This document shows positions 26,053 through 34,173 of a stretch of DNA of 64,000 nucleotides, in pieces (within the stretch, counting starts at the first letter, position 1; every line of letters begins with the position of its first letter). Below the pieces are notes generated by a model, which worked only from the letters and a program-made list of their open reading frames with translations, did not search any database and had not been told where the DNA came from. Source of the stretch: Streptomyces violaceusniger Tu 4113 (GTDB lineage: Bacteria; Actinomycetota; Actinomycetes; Streptomycetales; Streptomycetaceae); NCBI RefSeq assembly GCF_000147815.2, contig NC_015957.1:8494001-8558000 (forward strand), given 5' to 3'. Made by a program: the position numbers and the translations under genes.

Positions 26053-26535
26053 ATGCCTTCTTCCCCCACCCCCCGCACCCTCGGCGAGGCGCTCGATAGC
26101 GCCAGGCCGTACGTTCTCTCCCTCTTCCGCATCGTCGTCGGACTGCTCTTCTTCTGCCACGGCGCCTCGTCGCTGCTCGGCTGGTTCGGCGGCATGATGG
26201 GCACCGGCAAGACCATCGAGGCCGGCACCTGGCCGGGCTGGTACGCGGCGGTGATCCAGCTCGTCGGCGGCGCCCTCGTGATGCTCGGCGTCGGCAGCCG
26301 CAGCGCGGCCTTCATCTCCTCGGGCTCGATGGCCTACGCGTACTTCCACGAGCACCAGCCCGAGAAGCTGTGGCCCATTCAGAACGGCGGCGAGCCCGCC
26401 GCGATGTTCTGCTGGACGCTGCTGCTGCTCGTCTTCACCGGCCCCGGCCCCTGGGCACTTGACCGGATATTCGGCTCGGCCCGCGCAAGCGAAGCGGCGC
26501 CCGAAACGCAACGCCAGCCGTCGACTGTCGGATAG
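26053..26535 (+). CDS. DoxX-family membrane protein
   Basis: The protein is 160 residues with four hydrophobic helices: SLFRIVVGLLFFCHG, AAVIQLVGGALVMLG, SAAFISSGSMAYAYF and FCWTLLLLVFTGPG. The RIVVGLLFFCHGASSL opening is the DoxX signature. The related mycobacterial DoxX acts in a membrane oxidoreductase complex that counters thiol stress; the role here is inferred only from family. AAGGAGC precedes the ATG. Upstream, AGGTGAGG and CCTAACCT form a loose inverted repeat. The gene ends before a strong terminator. Confidence 0.85.
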   Translation: MPSSPTPRTLGEALDSARPYVLSLFRIVVGLLFFCHGASSLLGWFGGMMGTGKTIEAGTWPGWYAAVIQLVGGALVMLGVGSRSAAFISSGSMAYAYFHEHQPEKLWPIQNGGEPAAMFCWTLLLLVFTGPGPWALDRIFGSARASEAAPETQRQPSTVG

Positions 26536-26580
26536 GCGCCACTTCTCCGCATTCGACCGACATTCAGCATCACCTGACCG

Positions 26581-26619
26581 ATCACGCCATGCGGGGCCGA
26601 ACGCCCTGCATGGCGTGAT
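26581..26619 (+). terminator. Terminator after the DoxX gene
   Basis: A perfect 12-bp stem, ATCACGCCATGC / GCATGGCGTGAT, encloses a 15-nt loop, 46 bp after the DoxX stop. Confidence 0.8.
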
Positions 26620-26662
26620 TCGAACAACATCATCACACCCCTTACCGTTATCCTCGTCAGTC

Positions 26663-26702
26663 GCAGGCGTACGCTGTATGGCTGTTACAGGCTGACGCCT
26701 GC
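26663..26702. other. 8-bp inverted repeat in the DedA upstream region
   Basis: GCAGGCGT and ACGCCTGC are separated by 24 bp, 51 bp before the likely DedA start. It could be a regulator site or an mRNA structure; no identity is proposed. Confidence 0.4.
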
Positions 26703-26752
26703 CGCTTCCCGGCGACATGCGCAGCGGGGGGACCGGGATCGGGAGTAGAACG

Positions 26753-27442
26753 TTGTTGGAACATCTGGGGTCGCTGACCAACACCCCATGGATCTATGCG
26801 GTGATCGGGGCATCCGTCCTGCTCGATGTCTTTCTGCCCGTGCTGCCCAGCGGAGTTCTGGTCATCACCGCCGCCACCGCCGCCGCCGGCACCACCGTTG
26901 ACGCCGTCGGCGTGGTGCGCCAGGCCGACGCCGCCGACTTCCCCGCCATGTTCGGGCTGATCCTGTGCGCCGCGACCGCCTCCGTCCTCGGGGACATGGT
27001 CGCCTACCGGCTGGCCTGGCGCGGCAGCGACCGGCTCGACCGCGCCATCGCCCGCTCCCGCCGACTCACCTCCGCACAGGAGAAGTTGGGCACCGCGCTG
27101 GTGCGCGGTGGCGGTCCGCTCGTGGTGATAGCCCGCTTCGCGCCCGCGGGGCGCTCGGTCGTCAGCCTGAGCGCGGGCGCGGCCCACCGGAGAGTGAAGG
27201 AATTCCTGCCGTGGTCCGCGGTGGCCGGGCTCGCCTGGGCGGCGTACAGCGTGGCCCTCGGCTATATCGGCGGCCAGTGGCTCGGCGCCACCTGGCTGGG
27301 CACGGCGGTCTCGGTGCTCGCGCTGTTCGCGGCGGGCGCCGGTGCGGCGTATGTGATGAAACGTCCGGGCGCGGAGGCGGCCGGTCCGCTCCCCGCGGCA
27401 CCCGCCGGGCAGCCCATGCCCCCGGTCCACCAGGCCCGATAG
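26753..27442 (+). CDS. DedA-family membrane protein
   Basis: The protein is 229 residues if the TTG at 26753 is used (GGGAG about 7 bp upstream); an in-frame ATG at 26717 would add 12 residues. The DedA/VTT features are a hydrophobic N-terminus with DVFLPVLPSGVLVITAA, then VVIARFAPAGRSVVSLSAGAA with the family's essential F/Y-x-R-x-x-P-x-x-R-like segment. Four or more helices follow. DedA/VTT proteins move undecaprenyl phosphate or phospholipids across the membrane and support proton-motive force and envelope integrity. The C-terminal tail is Pro/Ala-rich. Confidence 0.85.
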   Translation: MLEHLGSLTNTPWIYAVIGASVLLDVFLPVLPSGVLVITAATAAAGTTVDAVGVVRQADAADFPAMFGLILCAATASVLGDMVAYRLAWRGSDRLDRAIARSRRLTSAQEKLGTALVRGGGPLVVIARFAPAGRSVVSLSAGAAHRRVKEFLPWSAVAGLAWAAYSVALGYIGGQWLGATWLGTAVSVLALFAAGAGAAYVMKRPGAEAAGPLPAAPAGQPMPPVHQAR

Positions 27443-27526
27443 GCCCGTGTCGGCGACCGATTACGGATCAGCCCGCGAGACCCGCTACCGTCCCTGCATG
27501 CGCACCCCCTCCGTACCGCCTCTGGC

Positions 27527-28225
27527 ATGCTGACCCGCGCCGCCGGGCTGGTCGCGGCGTTCCTCGCCGGGCTCGCACTGGTCGTCGCCGCGGTGCTCGT
27601 CGTACGGCATCTCACCGCGCCCTCGGAACCGGAGCTTCCGGTGGTACCCGAGGCCCGGCGCCCCATCGTGGAGTCGGCGGTGCACACCTGCAGCCCGCTG
27701 AGCGTGCCGCTGCTGGCCGCCCAGATCGACGCGGAGAGCGGCTGGCGTCCGGACGCGGACTCCGGGCACGCCCAGGGCATTTCGCAGTTCTCCCCGGTCA
27801 CCTGGAAGGAATGGGGCCAGGACGGCGACGGCGACGGCAAGGCCAATGTCTGGGAGCCCCGCGACGCCATCCCCTCGCAGGCCCGCTACATGTGCCATCT
27901 GTACGAGGTGGTCAAGATGGTTCCGGGCAGCAAAACCACAGTCGGGGCGACCCGGCTCGCGCTCGCGGCCTACAACGCGGGGCCGAACGCGGTGCTTCGG
28001 GCCCGCGGCATCCCGAAGATCCTCGAGACGCAGGACTATGTCGACAAGATCTTGAAGGATCTGCTGCCCAAGTACCAGGAGAGCGAGGAGAAGTACCAGC
28101 GGAGCGAGGCGAAGCACACCAGCAGTGCCTCCGCCTCACCGTCCGTCTCGTCTTCCACCTCGCCCTCCCCCGATCCGTCCGCGACCGCCTCCGGCGCCTC
28201 ACCGTCGGCTACGCGTCGGCCGTGA
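27527..28225 (+). CDS. Membrane-anchored SLT-type lytic transglycosylase
   Basis: The protein is 232 residues. An N-terminal signal anchor (AGLVAAFLAGLALVVAAVLVV) precedes a lysozyme-like domain: QIDAESGWRPDADSGHAQGISQFSP holds the catalytic Glu and the GxxQ motif, and LALAAYNAGPNAV the conserved AYNAGP. It cleaves peptidoglycan glycan strands non-hydrolytically outside the membrane. The C-terminus is a Ser/Thr/Pro-rich tail. A mini-ORF (27498-27533) ends inside the start codon region. It converges with the next gene and their coding ends overlap by 17 bp. Confidence 0.88.
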   Translation: MLTRAAGLVAAFLAGLALVVAAVLVVRHLTAPSEPELPVVPEARRPIVESAVHTCSPLSVPLLAAQIDAESGWRPDADSGHAQGISQFSPVTWKEWGQDGDGDGKANVWEPRDAIPSQARYMCHLYEVVKMVPGSKTTVGATRLALAAYNAGPNAVLRARGIPKILETQDYVDKILKDLLPKYQESEEKYQRSEAKHTSSASASPSVSSSTSPSPDPSATASGASPSATRRP

Positions 28226-28991
28226 TGAAGTCCTCCACCGCCCGCACGAGTTCCTGTGGAGTCTCGTCGGCGGGGTAGTGCCCGGCATACTCCAGCTCCA
28301 CCAACTCGGCGTTGACGTACCAGCGCAGCCAGGTCTGCCGCATCACCTCCGCCGTGAGCGCCGGGTCGTGGGCGCCGACCACGATCCGGACCGGCACCTG
28401 GGCGCCGGCTATGTCCTCGTGGAAGTCCTCCAGCGCCCACGAGTCCAGCCAGGCGCGGAGCGCCTTGGGCTCGCTGTGCTCCAGCGAGTGGCGCACCATC
28501 AGATCCAGCCAGGCGGCCGGGTGACGGCCGCCGGTGGTGAGGTCGATGATGGTCCGCCGGTTCTCCGGATGGTCGGCGGCGGCCGCGAAAAGCTGCCACT
28601 GCTCGCCCTCCATCGGCACTCCGCTGGCCGGCACCGGCGCGACCCCGACCAGCCGGCGGACCCGCTGCGGGGCGGCCGCCAGGACACGCTGGACGACGGC
28701 CCCGCCCATCGAGTGGCCGACGAGCGAGAACCGCTCCCAGCCAAGGTGATCGGCGAGCGCGAGCAGATCGCCCCCGGCCTCGCCGGTGGTGTACGCGCCG
28801 GGGATGTCGCGCGCCTCGCCGTAGCCGCGCAGATCGGGCAGAACATAGGTGAACCCGCGGCGGTCGACATGCGGCAGCATCGCGGCGTACGCGGCACGGT
28901 CCGAGAACCAGCCGTGCACCGCCATCACATGGTGCGGCCCGTCGCCGACGGTCTCATACGGTGGAACGAGGGGTGGAACGATCGGTCCCAT
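28209..28991 (-). CDS. Alpha/beta hydrolase
   Basis: The protein is 260 residues from ATG 28991, with GGAGGTG 4 bp upstream. The oxyanion HGWFSD comes early, the nucleophile elbow is GHSMGGA (S94), the acid lies in VVGAHDPAL and the catalytic His in EYAGHYPADE. It has the plain alpha/beta hydrolase fold of small-molecule esterases and haloperoxidase-like enzymes, with no signal peptide. Its stop lies inside the 3' end of the convergent transglycosylase gene. Confidence 0.88.
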   Translation of the reverse strand: MGPIVPPLVPPYETVGDGPHHVMAVHGWFSDRAAYAAMLPHVDRRGFTYVLPDLRGYGEARDIPGAYTTGEAGGDLLALADHLGWERFSLVGHSMGGAVVQRVLAAAPQRVRRLVGVAPVPASGVPMEGEQWQLFAAAADHPENRRTIIDLTTGGRHPAAWLDLMVRHSLEHSEPKALRAWLDSWALEDFHEDIAGAQVPVRIVVGAHDPALTAEVMRQTWLRWYVNAELVELEYAGHYPADETPQELVRAVEDFITADA

Positions 28992-29092
28992 GGCACCTCC
29001 GGTCCCAGTCGAATACGGGCGACGCGGCGCGTGCCCGTGGGGCTCAACCGTGACGTCTCCCGCAGAGGTGGGCAAGCCCGATGCGCATATGC

Positions 29093-29134
29093 GTGCCCGC
29101 GATACGACCCGTGGAGGGGCCGTATCGCGGGCAC
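29093..29134 (-). terminator. Terminator of the RICIN/beta-helix gene
   Basis: GTGCCCGCGATACG (29093-29106) and CGTATCGCGGGCAC (29121-29134) form a perfect 14-bp stem with a 14-nt loop, 26 bp after the stop of the leftward gene. Confidence 0.85.
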
Positions 29135-29159
29135 ATGGCCGTCCGTGGGGCGGGGGGCT

Positions 29160-31421
29160 CTAGGGGTAGTTCACGAGATTCGCCACATTGTTGCCGGAAT
29201 TGGACGGCCCGCCCGTGTTGTTGATGACGTGGCTGATGGTGCCGGTGCCACCGAGCGACACGGTGACCATGTGATGGAAGCGGACGCCCGGGGTGTCGGG
29301 GACCTCGAAGGCGCGGGCCGCGACGACACCGGGATTGACGTTGAAGTAGCAGTAGCTGCCCAGCCCCCACGCCTCATGGCTGGTGACGTTCGGCCCCACC
29401 TTGTAGGCCGCGTAGCCCTGGGTGTTCCCGTTCATCCAGGCGCCCTGGTCGGGCGGGTCGTAGGGCATTTCGTTCTGGTAGAAGTAGGTCCGGCCGCCGT
29501 TGCCGTTCCAAATCGTCTGGTACTGCTGATAGTGCTCGACGAACAGGCCGTACATGGTGACGTCGGCACCGTTCACGGTCAGGCCGTTGGCGGCGGTGTT
29601 GGCATTCCAGCCGACGCCGTCACCGTGGTCGGCCCGCCAGATCCACAGATGGTCGCCGATCACATTCGAGCTGTTGACCACCAAGCTCTTGGACGCCTTG
29701 CCGACCCCGGCCCCGCCGACCCGGAAGAACACATCGTGCAGGGAGGTCGGGTTCGCCGCGTGCTTGCCGCTCGCGCCGCTCGGTCCCACCTCCATCAGGG
29801 CGGCGGAATTCACCGTACCGGCGTCGAACAGCAGCCCCGCCACCTTGACCCCGTCGACATCGGCGACCGACATCGCGGTCACACCGTTGTCGGGGACGAG
29901 GGTGGCGAGCCCGAGGCCGAGGACGACCGTGTCGGGCCGGGTCACCTTCAAGGTCTCGCCGAGGTGGTAGACCCCCGGGGTGAACAGCAGATGCTTGCCC
30001 TGGGCGAGCGCGGCGTTGATGGCCGACGCGGAGACCCCCGGCTTGGCGATGAAGAACTGGTCGATGGGCAGCGACGATCCCGCCGGAGCGCCACCGGCCC
30101 AGGTGGTGCCCTGGGAATTCGACCGCAGCGAGGGCACGAAGACCTTGTAGGCGCCCGCCTGGTCGACGTAGAGGAAGGGCTTCTCCCGGACGGTCGGGGT
30201 CTGGTTCACCACCGTGTAGGGCGGGTTCGGGAAGTTCCCCGAGGGCGCGTTGAGGGCCCCGACGAACACCATGTTCCAGTTGGATCCGGACCAGCTTCCC
30301 CACTGGGTGTTCCGGGAGAGCCACTGCTGCTGCGATCCGGAGCGCACCTGGCCGTCGATCTTCGAATCGGCCATGAACCCGCCGCTCGACCAGCCCCCGT
30401 CATCGAGCTGCAGCGAACCGCGGACATGCATCCGGCGGTACGGCGCGGCCTGGGACACCGCCCATCGGTCGGTGCCCGAGGAGGGATTGACCGACAGATT
30501 CTCCGCGCCGCGCCAGAAGTTCTGGGTCGCGTTCCCCTGGAACCAGTCGGCCTCGGCGTGCACCGCGCCATTGATGGTCACATCGTCCGGTGACATCCCC
30601 AGGCCCAGCACCTGCGTATAGAAGCCCACATTGACGTCGGCGCTGTACGTGCCCGGCTTGAAGAGCACCGCATAGCGGTTGGAGCCGAACTGGTTCCGCT
30701 CCTGCTGCTGGAAGATGGAGTTCAGACGACTCTGAATGGCCGACGCGGGCATCGTCGGATCGAAGACGGCGACGTTCGGGCCGAGGTCCGGGCCGTCACC
30801 CGGCTGCTCGGGCGCGGCGGCCACCTGGAAGGACTGGGCGGCGCTGCCGTTGCAGGTGTACTGCGTGAGCTGCGCCCCGTCCTGGGTGGAGGCGCTGGGC
30901 ACGTCGAGGCATTTGCCGCTGTGCCGGTTGACGAAGTGATACGCCCCGCCGCCCTCGTCCACGGCGCGCCACTGCTGGTTGTCGCCGCCGCTGTAGGTCC
31001 AGAGCTGGACGGCGGCGCCGTCGGCCGTGGACACATCCGCCACATCCCACGCCTGGGCGGCGTCATTGCGGTTGTCGACGCGGACATAGCCGTCGCCCGT
31101 GTCCTCGAACTTCCAGAGCTGGGCGGCGGAGTTGTTGCAGGCGTACTGCTGGACGGCGGTGCCGTTCGCCGTCGCCGCACCCCGCGCGTCCACGCACTTG
31201 CCGCTGCCCTTGTTGACGGCAGTGGCCCAGCCCGTCGGCAGCGCCGCGGCCTTGGCACTCGCCCCGGGCGCCGTCGCCAGCGAGCCGCACAGCGCGGTGA
31301 GCATGGCGACGACGGCCAGCAGAGCTGGTCTCGGGGATCTGGGGGACCTGGGGGGTCTTGGCGGTCCGGGAGGTCTTGGGGGTCTGGAGCGTCTTGCGAA
31401 TCGTGCCGGTTCTCGCATCAC
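29160..31421 (-). CDS. Secreted RICIN-domain beta-helix protein (GH55-like carbohydrate-active candidate)
   Basis: The protein is 753 residues. An unusual n-region of Pro/Arg repeats (RPPRPPGPPRPPRSPRSPRP) precedes the signal peptide core (LLAVVAMLTALCGSLA, cleavage near ASA). Residues about 65-195 are a RICIN-type beta-trefoil with three QxW-like repeats (AQLWKF, VQLWTY, NQQWRA) that bind sugars. The rest is a right-handed beta-helix with paired GTYSADVN / GVYHLGET segments like the double pectin-lyase fold of GH55 beta-1,3-glucanases. Activity is unproven. GTG 31421 follows GAGGAGAGG. A perfect terminator follows the gene. Confidence 0.8.
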   Translation of the reverse strand: MMREPARFARRSRPPRPPGPPRPPRSPRSPRPALLAVVAMLTALCGSLATAPGASAKAAALPTGWATAVNKGSGKCVDARGAATANGTAVQQYACNNSAAQLWKFEDTGDGYVRVDNRNDAAQAWDVADVSTADGAAVQLWTYSGGDNQQWRAVDEGGGAYHFVNRHSGKCLDVPSASTQDGAQLTQYTCNGSAAQSFQVAAAPEQPGDGPDLGPNVAVFDPTMPASAIQSRLNSIFQQQERNQFGSNRYAVLFKPGTYSADVNVGFYTQVLGLGMSPDDVTINGAVHAEADWFQGNATQNFWRGAENLSVNPSSGTDRWAVSQAAPYRRMHVRGSLQLDDGGWSSGGFMADSKIDGQVRSGSQQQWLSRNTQWGSWSGSNWNMVFVGALNAPSGNFPNPPYTVVNQTPTVREKPFLYVDQAGAYKVFVPSLRSNSQGTTWAGGAPAGSSLPIDQFFIAKPGVSASAINAALAQGKHLLFTPGVYHLGETLKVTRPDTVVLGLGLATLVPDNGVTAMSVADVDGVKVAGLLFDAGTVNSAALMEVGPSGASGKHAANPTSLHDVFFRVGGAGVGKASKSLVVNSSNVIGDHLWIWRADHGDGVGWNANTAANGLTVNGADVTMYGLFVEHYQQYQTIWNGNGGRTYFYQNEMPYDPPDQGAWMNGNTQGYAAYKVGPNVTSHEAWGLGSYCYFNVNPGVVAARAFEVPDTPGVRFHHMVTVSLGGTGTISHVINNTGGPSNSGNNVANLVNYP

Positions 31422-31607
31422 GGAAGCCTCTCCTCATGGGGTGGGGGAAGAGCGCCCCGGTGCGGTCACAGGGCGGTCGCGGCGCGTTCCAACGAGTCCT
31501 CGTCACCGGCTGGTTGGTTGGTCTGTACCGCGGCTTTGAGGACGGTATGACCATGGGATTCCGGTGTCAATACGAGCCTTAAGCCAAGCCGTGAATTTGT
31601 GCGGGCC

Positions 31608-31643
31608 GTGCTGCGTACGGGCAGGGCTGTGCTGCGTACGGGC
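31608..31643. repeat. 15-bp direct repeat upstream of the MASE1 gene
   Basis: GTGCTGCGTACGGGC occurs at 31608-31622 and 31629-31643 (21-bp period, two helical turns) in the divergent region between the beta-helix gene and the MASE1 gene. The spacing suits tandem binding of a regulator on one DNA face. Confidence 0.5.
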
Positions 31644-31663
31644 GAGCCCGACCCGGTGGCCGC

Positions 31664-32737
31664 GTGTCAGCCGCGTCGGCCCGGGGCGCACGTAGTGGGA
31701 TGGCCGCTGTGGCGCGCGATATGGGGATCCGGCGGAACAACGGTTTCCGGCGCCACGGTGCCACGGCGCTGCGGCTCGTGGCCGTCGCCACCCTCTACTA
31801 CGCGGGCGCCTGGATCGGACTGCTGCAGGAGCTGGTGCGCGATCAGGTCACCCCGCTGTGGCCGCCGACCGGAATCGCCCTGGCCTGTCTGCTGACGTTC
31901 GGCCCCATGGCCTGGCCGGGCATCGCCCTCGGCGCCGTCGCGGTCAACGCCCCCATCGGCCCGTCGCCCCTGGCGGTCCTCGCGATCGTCGTGGGCAACA
32001 CCCTGGCCCCGATCTGCTCGTATCTGCTGCTGCGACGCGTGGGCTTCCGGCCCGCCCTGGACCGGCTGCGGGACGCGCTGGTCCTGGTCTTCCTCGGCGC
32101 CCTGGCGGGCATGCTGATCAGCGCCACGGTGGGGACCGCCGCGCTCGTCGTGTCGGGCGCGCTCCCGGTGGGTGACTTCTGGACCGCCTGGTCGGTGTGG
32201 TGGACGGGCGACGCGATGGGCGTGCTGGTGATCACCCCTCTGCTGCTGGTGCTCCACCGCCTGCTCCACCATCTGCTTCACCGCGCCCGGCTGCCCCGTG
32301 GCGTCAGCGCGTACCGCCTGTTGGAGGCGGCGGCCCTGCTGCTGGGCACGGCGGCCGTCACCCTGGTCGCCACGCGGGCGGAGGTCAGCCTGCTCTTCCT
32401 CGTCTTCCCCTTCCTGATCTGGGCCGCCCTGCGCTTCCAACTCGCGGGCGCCGCCCCGTGCTCGCTCATCGTCTCGGTCCTCGCGATCGCCGCGACGGCG
32501 GAGGGCACCGGTCCGTTCTCCCACCATTCGCTGCCGGCCCGGATGGTCACCCTCCAGGCGTTCAACGGCTCGACGGCCCTGACGGCCCTGCTGCTGTCGG
32601 CGATCATCGCCGAACGGAACGCCACCCGCCGCCAGATCGAACACGTCTGCGCCCAACTGGCCGAAGCCGTCTTCCGCCTCGCCCCGGACGAGCCCCGCCC
32701 GCCCGAAGGCGACCGGAAGTCCACGGACCGGCGATAG
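31664..32737 (+). CDS. MASE1-domain integral membrane protein without output domain
   Basis: The frame from GTG 31664 gives 357 residues; ATGs at 31700 and 31721 are also possible, since no ribosome binding site is convincing. About nine helices form a MASE1 sensory module with the hallmark LWPPTGIALA and WWTGDAMGVLVITPLLL motifs. MASE1 usually precedes GGDEF or histidine kinase domains, but here the protein ends after the last helix with a short acidic tail. It is therefore a stand-alone sensor or transporter-like protein. A terminator lies 113 bp downstream. Confidence 0.85.
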   Translation: MSAASARGARSGMAAVARDMGIRRNNGFRRHGATALRLVAVATLYYAGAWIGLLQELVRDQVTPLWPPTGIALACLLTFGPMAWPGIALGAVAVNAPIGPSPLAVLAIVVGNTLAPICSYLLLRRVGFRPALDRLRDALVLVFLGALAGMLISATVGTAALVVSGALPVGDFWTAWSVWWTGDAMGVLVITPLLLVLHRLLHHLLHRARLPRGVSAYRLLEAAALLLGTAAVTLVATRAEVSLLFLVFPFLIWAALRFQLAGAAPCSLIVSVLAIAATAEGTGPFSHHSLPARMVTLQAFNGSTALTALLLSAIIAERNATRRQIEHVCAQLAEAVFRLAPDEPRPPEGDRKSTDRR

Positions 32738-33005
32738 CGGGCCGGTCGTCCGACGGCGCCGCAGGGAAGGGGCACCGGGCGCCGGGCGACTGGAAGCGGG
32801 TTGGACCGGCTATCCGCCGGAGCTGCGGATCACTTCCTGAGCCGGGGAACCGGCCCCCGGCCCCTGGCCTTCCGCCGGGGGCCGGGCCCGCGCTGTTGGG
32901 CCCGGCCACCGCCGTGTCCGAGTACGCAAGCAGCCCAGCAAGCGTGAATAAGGACAGCCACACGCTAGGGCCCGGCACTGACATTCAGCTTTGGTGCCGG
33001 TCAGA
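32738..33005. other. Intergenic region between MASE1 and ars genes
   Basis: It contains the terminator at 32850-32885 and little else. A CCGGCAC / GTGCCGG pair near 32970-32998 could form a weak second hairpin. No coding frame has support. Confidence 0.4.
32850..32885 (+). terminator. Terminator after the MASE1 gene
   Basis: CCGGCCCCCGGC and GCCGGGGGCCGG form a perfect 12-bp stem with a 12-nt loop. Confidence 0.7.
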
Positions 33006-33218
33006 TCACCGAGGTGTGCGCCGTTGCGTGAAGGTGCACGGCACCGTGAGCGGCAGCGTCGAGACGCAACTGCCCTCGTGTACCACTCCTGTCGTCGTCA
33101 GCACGGTGACGAGCGGACGGTCTTCAGTCGCCGCGGAGATGACGTCCGCGACGTCGGCCGGGCCACCCACCAACTGCCCACCCGCTGCGGACGGAGGGCC
33201 GTTTCTCAGCTGCCACAT
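33006..33218 (-). CDS. Possible small protein downstream of arsI
   Basis: A 70-codon frame begins inside the last codons of arsI (MWQLRNGPPSAAGGQLV) and ends QRRTPR. Its 3' two thirds have mainly G/C third positions and a mixed hydrophobic composition (LVTVLTTTGVVHEG). There is no recognised domain and the ribosome binding site is weak, so it may be a small unknown gene or chance. Confidence 0.25.
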   Translation of the reverse strand: MWQLRNGPPSAAGGQLVGGPADVADVISAATEDRPLVTVLTTTGVVHEGSCVSTLPLTVPCTFTQRRTPR

Positions 33219-33682
33219 CCACAGTCCGTACCGGAGCCAGCAGGCTCATCGCCTACCTGCCCACCGCAACAGCCGCCGGAGCCGGTGTCCAGGGCGGGGC
33301 TCTTGCCCATCTGCCCGGCGTCGGCCTTGACGGTGTAGACCTCCCAGGGCTCCTTGCCGGGGCCGTGCACCCAGACCTTGTCCTGCAGCGCGTAGCAGCA
33401 GGTGGTGTCGTTCTCCTCGAAGGTGGCGAGCCCCGCGTCCTTCAGGCGGCCGGCCGCCGCGGTGACCTGATCGGTGGAGGTGACCTCGACACCGAGGTGG
33501 TCCAGGCGGGTGTCCTGGCCGGGTTCGCCCTCGATCAGGACGAGCTTGAGCGGCGGCTCACTGATGGCGAAATTGGCGTACCCCGGGCGGCGCTTGGCCG
33601 GCTCGACTCCGAAGAGCCGGGAGTAGAACGCGATGGATCCCTCAAGGTCGGCGACGTTGAGGGCGAGCTGTACGCGGGACAT
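33206..33682 (-). CDS. arsI: ArsI/CadI-type Fe(II) C-As lyase (VOC fold)
   Basis: The protein is 158 residues. The sequence follows ArsI closely, with the candidate metal ligands Q5, H62 and E114 and the vicinal cysteine pair C95-C96 (NDTTCCYALQDK) that binds trivalent organoarsenicals. ArsI uses O2 and Fe2+ to break the carbon-arsenic bond of methylarsenite and aromatic arsenicals, giving As(III), which the neighbouring Acr3 exports. The C-terminus has an extra Cys-rich tail (GCCGG ... DCGCGS) that may bind As(III). It is divergent from arsR across a shared operator. Confidence 0.92.
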   Translation of the reverse strand: MSRVQLALNVADLEGSIAFYSRLFGVEPAKRRPGYANFAISEPPLKLVLIEGEPGQDTRLDHLGVEVTSTDQVTAAAGRLKDAGLATFEENDTTCCYALQDKVWVHGPGKEPWEVYTVKADAGQMGKSPALDTGSGGCCGGQVGDEPAGSGTDCGCGS

Positions 33683-33701
33683 GGCGATCCCCCTGATCTC
33701 G

Positions 33702-33725
33702 TTGCATCGATGCCTGTCGATGCAA
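33702..33725. promoter_or_regulatory. ArsR-type operator between arsI and arsR
   Basis: TTGCATCGA and TCGATGCAA form a perfect 9-bp inverted repeat with a 6-bp spacer, in the 80-bp divergent gap. It lies 20 bp from the arsI start and 38 bp from the arsR start, so one dimer could repress both directions and release on As(III). Confidence 0.8.
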
Positions 33726-33762
33726 CCTTGCGTCCTGAATCGAAGAACGTCAACATAGAAGC

Positions 33763-34173
33763 ATGTCGAAACAAGAGCTTGAGGTCCTCGGCCAGGACGG
33801 AGTCGAGGGCTGCTGCCCGGGACTGCTGGCCGCCCCGCTGGATGAGAACCAGGCGGAGGAGCTGGCGAAGGTGTTCAAGGCCCTGGGCGATCCGATACGG
33901 CTGCGGCTGCTGTCGATGATCGCCTCGCGGGCCGGAGGCGAGGTGTGCGTATGCGACCTCACGCCCGCTTTCGATCTGTCGCAGCCGACGATCTCCCACC
34001 ACCTCAAGCTGCTGCGGCAGGCCGGCCTGATCGACTGCGAGCGCCGGGGCACCTGGGTCTACTACTGGCTGCTGCCGGAGATGACCGACCGGCTCGCCGG
34101 GGTCCTCACCCGCCCCGCGGGCCGGCCGCTCCCCGAGCAGACCGGGAAGACCACCGCCGGGGCGGCCTCATGA
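33763..34173 (+). CDS. arsR: ArsR/SmtB-family As(III)-responsive repressor
   Basis: The protein is 136 residues. The winged helix spans about residues 32-105, with recognition helix DLSQPTISHHLKLLRQAG. Candidate As(III) ligands are C17-C18 (EGCCPG) near the N-terminus and C62/C64 (EVCVCDL), the pattern of actinobacterial ArsR proteins that bind As(III) with cysteines from both regions. It is the first gene of arsR-acr3-arsC and overlaps acr3 by 4 bp (ATGA). It should autoregulate through the palindrome at 33702-33725. Confidence 0.92.
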   Translation: MSKQELEVLGQDGVEGCCPGLLAAPLDENQAEELAKVFKALGDPIRLRLLSMIASRAGGEVCVCDLTPAFDLSQPTISHHLKLLRQAGLIDCERRGTWVYYWLLPEMTDRLAGVLTRPAGRPLPEQTGKTTAGAAS

